Assembly (NCBI RefSeq): GCF_040195635.1
Contig: NZ_JBEFTX010000005.1
Location: forward strand, 310,001-374,000
From: Thermasporomyces sp040195635
Lineage (GTDB): Bacteria; Actinomycetota; Actinomycetes; Propionibacteriales; Actinopolymorphaceae
Reading direction: 5' to 3'
Length of the DNA: 64,000 nucleotides
The position numbers were made by a program, and so were the translations under genes. Below the pieces are notes generated by a model. It ran no database searches. It had not been told where the DNA came from and was given only the letters and a program-made list of their open reading frames with translations. Shown here piece after piece: positions 33,953-41,966 of the stretch (its first letter is position 1; every line of letters begins with the position of its first letter).

Positions 33953-35503
33953 GTGGAGCACTTCGATGTCGTCGTGGTCGGCGGCGGCCACAACGGCCTG
34001 GTGGCCGCCGCCTACCTTGCCCGGGCGGGCCGGTCGGTCCTGGTCCTCGAACGCCTGGACCACCTGGGCGGCGCCGCCGTGAGCGAACGGGCTTTCACCG
34101 GCGTCGACGCCAGGCTGTCGCGCTACTCGTACCTGGTCAGCCTGCTGCCGGACCAGATCGCCAGCGATCTCGGGCTCGACCTACGCCTCGCCTCACGCGC
34201 GGTCGCGTCGTACACCCCGGTCGTCCGTAACGGCACGCCCACCGGCCTGCTGGTCGAGCGCGAGCCTGGTCCCGCGACCGCCGACTCGTTCCGGCGTCTC
34301 ACCGGTAATGACAAGGAGTTCGACGCCTGGCAGAGCTTCTACGCCGACCTCGAGGAGGTGGCCCGCCGCCTCGCGCCCACGATGCTGGAGCCACTGCGGC
34401 CGGCGGCAGACGTACGAGAGTTGGTCGGTACGAAGGCCTGGGAGCGGTTCCTCCGGCGGCCGCTCGGCGAAGTGGTCGAGGAGTCCTTCGCCGAAGATAC
34501 CGTCCGAGGCGTGGTCCTCACCGACGCGCTGATCGGCACGTTCACCCACGCCCACGACTCGTCCCTGCTGCAGAACCGATGCTTTCTGTACCACCTCATC
34601 GGCAACGGCACCGGCGAATGGAAGGTGCCGGTCGGCGGGATGGGCGCGGTGACCGCCGCACTGGAGTCCGCGGCGCGCACGGCCGGCGCCGACCTTCGCA
34701 CTGGCGTCGAGGTGGTCCGGGTCGACGCCTCCGACGACGGCGCCGAGGTCGCTGCTGTCGTGGCCGGGGAGGAACGCGTGATCTCCGCGTCCTTCGTACT
34801 CTCCAATGTCGCGCCGGCCACACTCGACCGGCTGCGGGGCCGGCCACCGGCCGAGGCTCCTGAAGGTGCCCAGCTCAAACTCAACCTGCTCCTGACCCGG
34901 CTGCCACGGCTGCGGTCCGGCGCCGACCCGCGACACGCGTTCGCGGGAACGTTCCACGTGGGCGAGGGCTATGCCGACCTGCAGCGGGCGTACGAGGACG
35001 CGGTGGCGGGACAGTTGCCCACCGCCCAGCCGAGCGAACTGTACTGCCACACGCTGACCGATCCGTCGATCCTCTCCCCCGAGTTGGCCGCCCGAGGGTG
35101 GCACACCGTGACGGCGTTCGCGCTGCACACCCCGGCCCGGCTCTTCGGCCACGACAACGCCAGCGCCCGCGACCAGGCGGCGCGGAACTGCCTCGCCGCG
35201 CTCAACGTCCACCTCGCCGAGCCGATCGAGGACTGTCTTGCCCGCGATGCGGACGGGCGGCCCTGTCTGGAGGTGAAGAGCCCGCTCGACGTCGAGGCCG
35301 ATGTCGGTATGCCGGGCGGCCACATCTTCCACGGCGACCTCGCCTGGCCTTGGGTCGAGACGCCCGAAGAGTCCGGTAGGTGGGGGGTGGAGACTGACGT
35401 CCGCAGCCTGCTGATCTGCGGCGCCGGAGCCCGGCGGGCCGGGGGTGTGAGCGGCATCGGCGGACACAACGCCGCCAGGGCCGTCCTCGATGTGAGCGGC
35501 TGA
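33953..35503 (+). CDS. phytoene desaturase-like NAD(P)/FAD-dependent oxidoreductase
   Basis: A 516-residue flavoprotein. The N-terminal dinucleotide-binding motif DVVVVGGGHNGLVAAAYLAR is followed by VLERLDHLGGAAVSERAF. In the C-terminal region GGHIFHGDLAW and LLICGAGARRAGGVSGIGGH close the FAD site, as in the phytoene dehydrogenase/amine oxidase superfamily (pyridine nucleotide-disulphide oxidoreductase domain protein 2-like). No carotenoid genes lie nearby, so the substrate is open. I use the GTG at 33953; a GTG 45 bp earlier is possible. tRNA-Lys follows 31 bp downstream. Confidence 0.88.
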   Translation: MEHFDVVVVGGGHNGLVAAAYLARAGRSVLVLERLDHLGGAAVSERAFTGVDARLSRYSYLVSLLPDQIASDLGLDLRLASRAVASYTPVVRNGTPTGLLVEREPGPATADSFRRLTGNDKEFDAWQSFYADLEEVARRLAPTMLEPLRPAADVRELVGTKAWERFLRRPLGEVVEESFAEDTVRGVVLTDALIGTFTHAHDSSLLQNRCFLYHLIGNGTGEWKVPVGGMGAVTAALESAARTAGADLRTGVEVVRVDASDDGAEVAAVVAGEERVISASFVLSNVAPATLDRLRGRPPAEAPEGAQLKLNLLLTRLPRLRSGADPRHAFAGTFHVGEGYADLQRAYEDAVAGQLPTAQPSELYCHTLTDPSILSPELAARGWHTVTAFALHTPARLFGHDNASARDQAARNCLAALNVHLAEPIEDCLARDADGRPCLEVKSPLDVEADVGMPGGHIFHGDLAWPWVETPEESGRWGVETDVRSLLICGAGARRAGGVSGIGGHNAARAVLDVSG

Positions 35504-35534
35504 GGGTCGGGCTGCTATCCTCTCCGAGGTTCAC

Positions 35535-35607
35535 GCGCCGCTAGCTCAACTGGCAGAGCAGCGGACTCTTAATCCGCGGGTTCGGGGTTCGAGTCCCTGG
35601 CGGCGCA
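35535..35607 (+). tRNA. tRNA-Lys (CTT)
   Basis: Acceptor GCGCCGC pairs with GCGGCGC. The D-arm contains TAGCTCAACTGGCAGAGCA; the anticodon CTT sits in GCGGACTCTTAATCCGC; the T-arm is GGGGTTCGAGTCCCTG; position 73 is A. CCA is not encoded (CCC follows). The gene is intact and is followed 92 bp later by a tyrosine integrase, so its 3' end is the likely left attachment site of the island to the right. Confidence 0.97.
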
Positions 35608-35615
35608 CCCGTTCT

Positions 35616-35637
35616 GACCTGGGCAAACGTCCAGGTC
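35616..35637 (+). terminator. short hairpin after tRNA-Lys
   Basis: GACCTGG pairs with CCAGGTC around GCAAACGT, 8 bp after the tRNA. The stem is only 7 bp, with TTCAT rather than a clear T-run following, so termination is plausible but weak. Confidence 0.45.
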
Positions 35638-35654
35638 GCTTCATTTGGCCAGAT

Positions 35655-35677
35655 GATCGTGACACCGATCGTGACAC
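35655..35677. promoter_or_regulatory. tandem GATCGTGACAC repeats upstream of the integrase
   Basis: GATCGTGACAC occurs at 35655 and again at 35667, one helical turn apart. A reversed half-site GTGTCA ends at the base before the integrase ATG. They lie in the 92-bp gap between tRNA-Lys and the integrase, suiting an operator or arm-type integrase site. The TGACAC core also recurs inside the replication-type gene near 57.4 kb. Confidence 0.5.
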
Positions 35678-35699
35678 GAACCTGCTATCTTTCGGTGTC

Positions 35700-37208
35700 A
35701 TGGCTAGGTCGAGCAGACCCCGCAAGCGGCAGCGCGGGTCCATCGACGTGCTCCCTAGCGGCGCCCTTCGGGTGCGCGTGTTCGCTGGCCGCGACCCGCT
35801 GACTGGGCGCCGGAACAGCCTCACCGAAATCATCGATCCGGGTCCGCGGGCGGCCGACCTCGCCGAGCGGGCGAGGACACGATTGCTCAACCAGGTCGAC
35901 GAACGGCGGAATCCGAAGACGAACGCAACCCTGGATCAGCTCCTTGACAAGCACCTGGACCTGATCGATGTCGAGGGAACGACGTTGCGGACCTACCGCG
36001 GGTATGTCGACACGCATATCCGACCGCTCGTTGGTTCCATCAAGGTAGGTGCGTTCGACGCCGATCTGCTGGACTCCTTCTACGCCGAGCTCCGCCGGTG
36101 CCGGGCGCACTGCGACCGTCGCAGGTACGTCGAACACCGGACATCGCGCGCGCACGAGTGCGATGACCGCTGTCGACGTCACGTGTGCAAGCCGCTCGGC
36201 GATGCGACGATCCGGCAGATCCACTTCATCCTTAGTGGCGCGTTCAAGCGGGCCCTCCGATGGCGCTGGGTATCGGTGAACCCGATGACGCAAGCGCAAC
36301 CACCGGCCGCACCAAAGCCGAACCCTCGGCCTCCCTCGGCCACCGAAGCTGCGGCGATCCTGAACGAGGCGTGGAAGGACCCTGACTGGGGCACCCTTGT
36401 CTGGCTGGCGATGACGACAGGCGCACGACGCGGCGAACTCTGCGCTTTGCGGTGGCGACACGTGAACCTCGACAACGGCGTCCTCGAGATCAGCTCGAGC
36501 GTCGCGCAGGACAGTTCACGGACCTGGGAGAAGGCCACCAAGACTCACCAGCAGCGGCGGATCGCCCTCGACCCCGACACAGTAACCGTGCTTCAGGAGC
36601 ACAAGCTGCGTCGCTCATCTGAGGCGAAGACGCTCGGCCTTGACCTTGCGGAGGATGCATACGTGTTCGCCCTCGATCCTGGCAACCGAACCCACCTCCT
36701 TCCCGACTCGGTAAGCCAGCGCTACGGGAAGCTGGTCGCGCGGCTTGACATCGACACTCACCTGCACAACCTCCGCCACTACTCGGCGACCGAACTCATC
36801 GCGGCCGGCGTCGACGTCCGAACCGTCGCCGGGCGGCTTGGGCATGGTGGCGGAGGTACGACGACGTTACGTGTGTACTCAGCCTGGGTCTCCGAGTCGG
36901 ATCAGCGCGCGTCGCACAGCCTGTTCGCCCGCCTGCCGACACGCCCTGAGCCCACGACGCGGACCGAGCTGGCTAAGACTCAGCCGCAGGCGCCGTACGA
37001 GAAGGTTGCCGCATCACTGCGGGCGGACATCCTCGACGGCGCGCTCAAGCCAGGTGAGCCCTTGCCGACGCTAACTGAGATCGCCAGCAGTGCTGGAGTC
37101 TCGGTCGGCACCGCTCACCGGGCGACTACTCTCCTGCGTGACTGGGGTCTCGTCGAACCGGGCACCGCGAGGCGACCTGCGGTTGTCTCGTCTGATCCGA
37201 AATCCTGA
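35700..37208 (+). CDS. tyrosine integrase fused to a C-terminal GntR-type winged helix
   Basis: A 502-residue protein. After a short basic arm-type start and the core-binding domain (LDQLLDKHLDLIDVEGTTLR), the catalytic domain shows GARRGELCALRWRHVNLD (Arg), HLHNLRHYSATELIAAGVDV (HxxR), GRLGHGGGGTT and the Tyr in LRVYSAW. A middle insert has paired Cys/His (CRAHCDRRR, HECDDRCRRHVC). From about residue 430 a GntR-type helix-turn-helix is appended: YEKVAASLRADILDGALKPG, EPLPTLTEIASSAGVSVGTA. Integrases of this class end shortly after the tyrosine, so the extension is unusual. It lies beside its presumed target, tRNA-Lys. Confidence 0.9.
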   Translation: MARSSRPRKRQRGSIDVLPSGALRVRVFAGRDPLTGRRNSLTEIIDPGPRAADLAERARTRLLNQVDERRNPKTNATLDQLLDKHLDLIDVEGTTLRTYRGYVDTHIRPLVGSIKVGAFDADLLDSFYAELRRCRAHCDRRRYVEHRTSRAHECDDRCRRHVCKPLGDATIRQIHFILSGAFKRALRWRWVSVNPMTQAQPPAAPKPNPRPPSATEAAAILNEAWKDPDWGTLVWLAMTTGARRGELCALRWRHVNLDNGVLEISSSVAQDSSRTWEKATKTHQQRRIALDPDTVTVLQEHKLRRSSEAKTLGLDLAEDAYVFALDPGNRTHLLPDSVSQRYGKLVARLDIDTHLHNLRHYSATELIAAGVDVRTVAGRLGHGGGGTTTLRVYSAWVSESDQRASHSLFARLPTRPEPTTRTELAKTQPQAPYEKVAASLRADILDGALKPGEPLPTLTEIASSAGVSVGTAHRATTLLRDWGLVEPGTARRPAVVSSDPKS

Positions 37209-37357
37209 AGCACCGAGCAATGGCGTCACCCGGCGCAGGACCGATGGGGTCCCCGGCCTCGGCGAACCGAACTGGAGCCTCGAAAGACCCGGTTGCGCCG
37301 CGTCTCACTCGCCTGGACCGGTGGGGCGCTGGCGGGTTCAAGCGCTACTGTCTGGTC

Positions 37358-37525
37358 ATGACCGAGGAGACACGCATCGCGTTGAAGAACTACGACTGGC
37401 TCGTGCGTAATCGTGGTCCCGACGACGTCGAACTCGCCTGGGGCAGTAACACCATCGTGTACGGAGACGGCGGCGAGGTCATCGAAACACTCTGCGAGTC
37501 AGGTTTCACACCCGCAACGAGATGA
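37358..37525 (+). CDS. small hypothetical protein
   Basis: A 55-residue acidic protein (EETRIALKNYDWLVRNRG, DDVELAWGSNTIVYGDGG). The composition looks coding, and the ATG follows GTC without a clear ribosome site. I do not recognise it. It lies between the integrase and the endonuclease gene, where small regulators are common, but no DNA-binding motif is visible. Confidence 0.4.
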   Translation: MTEETRIALKNYDWLVRNRGPDDVELAWGSNTIVYGDGGEVIETLCESGFTPATR

Positions 37526-37734
37526 TGCAAAGGTCGCCTGTGGCCAGAGATTCCCTTGACCGTCACGAATCACTGGTGGCGGGCGACGTTTGACATCGCT
37601 ACGAGGTGGCCGTCGAGGGATGTGACGTCGATACTGCCGGTACCTCGGCGCATTCCGAGGCGACCGCACCCAAGAACCTCGGGGTGGCGGTTGGTTAGGT
37701 CGTCGAGGACAGTGTCCGAGGAAGTCGCTATGCG

Positions 37735-39150
37735 GTGACGGCACTGCGCGGGAGAATGGGAGGCCGACTCCGATCAGCGCGTGCCCTGGAGCAAGTAGGC
37801 CGGCTGCGGGTCGACATGGCTGAGCGGATCAGGAACAAGGCACTCACCGGTAGGGCTAAGCTCCCCAGCGCCGAGGCACGAGCGGCAGTACATCGGTATG
37901 GTGCTCAACTAGCCAGCGTTAGAGTAGATGGACGTCGGCCTAATCGGGAGTTGGGCATGACCTTTGCTGGGCGTCGCTATGCACGTGTCTACGAGGTGTC
38001 GTCACGGCGGGGCGACCTGCAAGCTTTCCTCCAAGCGGCGGCAGAGGCGGCCGGCTGCCGGATTCTCTTCGCCAGCCCTCGGACGCGCGCGCCGAGCTAT
38101 CTCGGCGTTCAGGGGCCTGGCGACGAACGTCTCGGCCTGCTGGTCTACCTGTTCCGAATGAGCAGGATCGCGACACGGAACAGGCCCGATGATGAGTCCA
38201 AGGGTCAAATTCGCTACGGCAGTGAAAGCAGCTGGCACACCGATGATCATCAGGTTGGCAAGGACATCGCTGGTGTGGACACTACGCTAATTCTTGGGGT
38301 ACATCTCGAATACGGCTTGTTCATCGGACTCGACCCGCGTCTGTATGACCCACTGCCGATGGGAATCTCCTTCTACGCCAAAGACGCCGATCTGCACGAC
38401 GCAAAAGTGCAGGGATGGCACGTCTGGGAGCGGGTGAACCGTGCGGGCTCGGTGCGGGCGGCCCCGCGCGCACAAGGCGGCCTCGAGACCATGGTCGGCT
38501 TCAGGCCCGAGCGGCTTCTTGACTATGTAAAGTTCGAGAGGAAGGCCAGCGATTTCGGGCTGGATCAACCCTTACGTTTCTCCGTCGCCGCTGCTCACCG
38601 GGAATTAACTGCATACCCCGACGGCAATAGCCTCTCTAATCTTGGGGGAGGTCGTCCCCACGACCTTGAACGTCTCTTTGACATTAGTAGTCAGGAGCTA
38701 CTCGAGATAATCTCGACTAGAAATCGCTTACAGGTGGCAGTTCGTGGAGGTGTAGCCGAGCATCACCTCGAAAAGCAGCTCCGAGTCGACCCAGCCGTCC
38801 AATCCGTGCGGAGGCTCGACCGAGACGGCCAACCCGACTTTGACGTTCAGCTCGTGAGGGGACGTAGGCTGCTTGTGGAATGTAAGAATGCGAGTCCCAA
38901 GCTGTACAAGAATGGCGACTACAAGGTCGAAGTTCAGAAGACCCGCACCTCAAAGAGCGATCCGGCGAGCAGATACTACCGTACCGACCAGTTCGACGTT
39001 CTCGCTGCCTGCATGTACGCGCCAACTGGTGCATGGACATTCCGGTACCGTCGTGCTGCCGAACTTGCGCCACACGGCGACTATCCGCATCGGATCATGG
39101 CGCTGCAGCGGATAACTTCCGACTGGGCGCGTGACGTTGCGGGCGCATGA
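37735..39150 (+). CDS. PD-(D/E)XK endonuclease-type defence protein
   Basis: A 471-residue protein. The C-terminal ~120 residues form a PD-(D/E)XK nuclease core: EHHLEKQLRVD (upstream Glu), DGQPDFDVQLV and RRLLVECKNAS, giving D...ExK. The N-terminal 330 residues are not recognised; they may recognise DNA or sense infection (FAGRRYARVYEVSSRRGDLQ; LGVHLEYGLFIGLDPRLYD). Codon use and AT content (TTGACATTAGTAG and similar runs) differ from the chromosome, a sign of transfer. It converges on the Vsr-Dcm pair. It could be a stand-alone restriction or single-gene defence enzyme. Confidence 0.65.
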   Translation: MTALRGRMGGRLRSARALEQVGRLRVDMAERIRNKALTGRAKLPSAEARAAVHRYGAQLASVRVDGRRPNRELGMTFAGRRYARVYEVSSRRGDLQAFLQAAAEAAGCRILFASPRTRAPSYLGVQGPGDERLGLLVYLFRMSRIATRNRPDDESKGQIRYGSESSWHTDDHQVGKDIAGVDTTLILGVHLEYGLFIGLDPRLYDPLPMGISFYAKDADLHDAKVQGWHVWERVNRAGSVRAAPRAQGGLETMVGFRPERLLDYVKFERKASDFGLDQPLRFSVAAAHRELTAYPDGNSLSNLGGGRPHDLERLFDISSQELLEIISTRNRLQVAVRGGVAEHHLEKQLRVDPAVQSVRRLDRDGQPDFDVQLVRGRRLLVECKNASPKLYKNGDYKVEVQKTRTSKSDPASRYYRTDQFDVLAACMYAPTGAWTFRYRRAAELAPHGDYPHRIMALQRITSDWARDVAGA

Positions 39151-39255
39151 GTCACGCTGCGGTCCAGAATGCGCCGCTCAAGAAGTCGCTGGGACCAGCG
39201 GACGAGCCGACTGATTTCGCATTGCTGCAAACGACTGTTCGTCAGGGTCCGCCGG

Positions 39256-39669
39256 CTACGAAGACAGGACGGTCGCGGCCGCGGCACTCGGGTCGCGTCT
39301 TACCGCGCACTCCCAGATCCGCACTACCTTCCAGCCCGCCTGCTCAGCGAGCTTGGTGGCTGCGTCGTCCCTTTGCTTGTTGCGTTGCATCTTCTGTTCC
39401 CAGAGCGCGGCGTTCGGACCGGTGAACGGGCCCTTTCGTCCGTGCTCGGGACATCCGTGCCAGTAGTCCCCATCGACGAAGACGGCGATACGGCGGCCAG
39501 GCAATACGAGGTCAGGCGTGCAACCCGGAGCGATGCGGCGGTGGAGGCGGAAACGCGCGCCGTGTGCATGGAGAGCTCGGCGGAGAAGCAGCTCGGGCTC
39601 CGTGTCCGTCTTTCGCCGCCCTCGGAGGTGTTGCCCAGCCGAGGTCTGCACCCAGCGCTTGGACGTCAT
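39256..39669 (-). CDS. vsr: very short patch repair (Vsr) mismatch endonuclease
   Basis: A 137-residue Vsr protein with RKTDTEPELLLRRALHAHG, CTPDLVLPGRRIAVFVDGDY and WHGCPEH, the last giving the active-site Asp and zinc ligands, and the end GWKVVRIWECAVRRDP. It nicks next to T in G:T mismatches left by deamination of 5-methylcytosine. Its ATG overlaps the stop of the cytosine methyltransferase gene (ATGA), so it repairs the sites that enzyme methylates. Confidence 0.93.
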   Translation of the reverse strand: MTSKRWVQTSAGQHLRGRRKTDTEPELLLRRALHAHGARFRLHRRIAPGCTPDLVLPGRRIAVFVDGDYWHGCPEHGRKGPFTGPNAALWEQKMQRNKQRDDAATKLAEQAGWKVVRIWECAVRRDPSAAAATVLSS

Positions 39670-40736
39670 CGCTCGTTGACAAGCACCTGTACGACTTTTT
39701 CCGCGAGGAGAGGAGGGACTGAGTTGCCCAGCTGAGCCTGAACCGATGAGCGGCTACCCACGAGGTCGAAGCTGTCTGGGAACGTGAACAGCCTCTTTAG
39801 TTCGGGTACACGCAGACGACGGTTGTCCCAGTGGAAGGGCCCGACGTTTGGGCCAGGCTGCGCCTGGATCGTCGGCGAGGGCCTGTGGGGATCAAGCTTC
39901 AACAGGAATGACCAGTACCGGCTGCGCCACTTGAAGATTGGGTCTGAGTGTCCACGTTCGGCGGTGTAGTGGAGGTAGTTCTCTCCAGGTGGGATGTCGG
40001 GCAGCAGTGCCCCCCATTGCCCCTTAAGCACTTCCTCCTGCTCAGGCTCGGACACCAGGTTCTCAAGCGCCTGTCCGGCCGTCACGTGGGGCTGGTCAGC
40101 TGAGCCAGTCGCGCGTCGCTCCCAGCGGCCGCCGTGGGTCGCAGGTGGGTGTTCCGGGAGCTTCTGGCCCTTGCGCACGCCAATGACGAACAGCCGAGGA
40201 CGAGCCTGTGGTACACCGTAGTCAGCAGCGTTCAACACCTTTGGCCGGGCGGTATATCCAGCATCAGATATCTCGCGCATGAGCCTGTCGAACGCTGGCC
40301 TGCTTGCTCGGTTGTTGTAGGTCAGCGCATAGACGTTCTCAAGCACGAAGGCACGGGGGCGCGCCTCGGCTAGGACCCTCGTGTACGCCTGGAGAAGGCT
40401 CGCGCCGGGGTCCAGTCCTGCCCGCTTCCACTCCAGCCAGAAGCCCGACTTGGAGAACGGTGTACATGGTGGACCACCCACGAGGAGGTCTGGTCGCTCC
40501 CGGGCCTTCAGGCCAGCCGCCCGAAGTATCTCGCGCGTCGGCACCTCCAGGATGTCTCGCTGGATGACAGGAGACGCTAGGCCCGGGAAGTTCTTCTCCA
40601 TGGTCGCTGCAGCGTCGCGGTCATACTCGACGGCCGCGCGCACGGAGTAGCTGGCTGCCTCCACTCCGAGGTCGAGTCCGCCAGCGCCAGAGAACAGGGA
40701 GATGGCAACGCCTCGAGTACTCACGCAGCTAACCAT
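39666..40736 (-). CDS. DNA (cytosine-5-)-methyltransferase
   Basis: A 356-residue m5C methyltransferase. It has motif I AISLFSGAGGLDLGVEAA, motif IV GGPPCTPFSKSGFW with the catalytic Cys, motif VI (FVLENVYALTY), motif VIII-like QARPRLFVIGVRK and motif X near the end (QAQLGNSVPPLLAEKVVQVL). I take the ATG at 40736, which starts the family sequence. It lies 34 bp after an EcoRV-like restriction gene and overlaps vsr. The sequence it methylates is unknown. If the nuclease is off, this is a lone protective methylase. Confidence 0.93.
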   Translation of the reverse strand: MVSCVSTRGVAISLFSGAGGLDLGVEAASYSVRAAVEYDRDAAATMEKNFPGLASPVIQRDILEVPTREILRAAGLKARERPDLLVGGPPCTPFSKSGFWLEWKRAGLDPGASLLQAYTRVLAEARPRAFVLENVYALTYNNRASRPAFDRLMREISDAGYTARPKVLNAADYGVPQARPRLFVIGVRKGQKLPEHPPATHGGRWERRATGSADQPHVTAGQALENLVSEPEQEEVLKGQWGALLPDIPPGENYLHYTAERGHSDPIFKWRSRYWSFLLKLDPHRPSPTIQAQPGPNVGPFHWDNRRLRVPELKRLFTFPDSFDLVGSRSSVQAQLGNSVPPLLAEKVVQVLVNER

Positions 40737-40770
40737 GCCAGGGCGGTCCGACGATTGGTCGGCGGCGCGC

Positions 40771-41603
40771 TCACAAGGCCTCGTGGTCGCGGGGCCCGGC
40801 CGGGCGGTGACTCTTCCGGAGCGCCTCAATCTCGTCCCGCTGTTGCTGGACCAGACGGTCGAGCTGCCGCTGGACCTGAGGGCTGATCTTGAACGGGTAA
40901 CGCCTCCAGTAGTCGTAGAAGTCCTTGGCAGTCCCGAACTCCCCGCGGCCGGCGCGGAGGTCATCCAGCCCGTCCACGGCGCCGATGTACTCCCGGGTCG
41001 TCGATGAACGTTGCCGGCTTCCGATCCGCCATGGCTCCTGCACGATTGCCTCAAGGTCATCGCCGCGACGAGTGGCGTCCCTGTTCAGTGTGTGTAGATC
41101 AGGATCAAGTCCAGGCGGCTGACGTACTCGTTGAACGGCCTGAACGTCCCGGGCCAGCGTAGGTCCGGCCACTTGAAGTACGTGTTTCCTGTGTACAGCG
41201 CGATCCTGCTCTGCGTCCTTGGCCGACCTCTTGTCACGGCTCGCCGAGCGACCTTGACATCCAGCGCATGGTGCCCGCCGCCGAACGCAGAACCGCTCAG
41301 CTCTAGGTCGGGGTAGCTGCGCTCGGAGCCGCGCTGCGCCTCTGCCCCAGGGAGAAGGGTCAGCCGGTCCATAAGGAAGTTGACAACCGACACCTCAAGC
41401 ACGTTGGCGAGTGCGGCTGGCTCCTGCGGGAGTGGTAGCAGGTGCCCACCGTCAGCGAGACGAGACTCGAGCCCTTCTGGATCGGCGGCCTTCAGCGGCC
41501 AGGTACTCGCGGGGCTTGCTCGCCGAAAGAGGCCCCGCACGTCGAAGGCATACTCCGCGCACTGGTTCCTCAACCATGCCAGTGACTCAACGACCTCATC
41601 CAC
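40771..41603 (-). pseudogene. EcoRV-like type II restriction endonuclease, out of frame at a (CA)4 tract
   Basis: Two overlapping frames make one protein of ~277 residues. The first ends YTGNTYFKWPDLRWPGTFRP, RLDLILIYTH-stop at 41085. The second continues RDDLEAI-type sequence: VQEPWRIGSRQRSSTTREYI, FYDYWRRYPFKIS. This order resembles EcoRV/ScaI-type enzymes, with SYPDLELSG and HALDVKVAR giving the catalytic D...DxK. The break lies at ACACACAC (minus strand, 41095-41088); removing one AC restores IYTLNRD. As given the nuclease is truncated before its DNA-contact region. It sits just upstream of the Dcm-Vsr pair, its presumed methylase. Confidence 0.8.
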
Positions 41604-41966
41604 GCTCCAAGAGTGACAGATACGTCATATTTGTCTGTAGTGCCCTGCCCGACCTGGCCGCCTGCTCGAACGGTGCCCCCGACGATCCCCGCTTCCAGTC
41701 GGCACAGCCACGGCTTCGACGGCTGGGTCCTGCCCGCGCCGGGACCGCCCCGGGCGCCCTTCCCGCAGTGCGGGAAGAATGCGCGGTCAAGGCACTGGTT
41801 CGGTGCGTAGCTGACTGGCCGGGGAGTGACGAGCCCGCGACCACCTGATGCCCATACCGCTAGTTGTCGTCATTGCGACAAGCGGCGGAGAGGACCAGAT
41901 GCGATCCTCGCCGACACCGACGTTCGCCAGCCACATCGACCTCAGCCGTGCAATCGGCTGCGCTAC

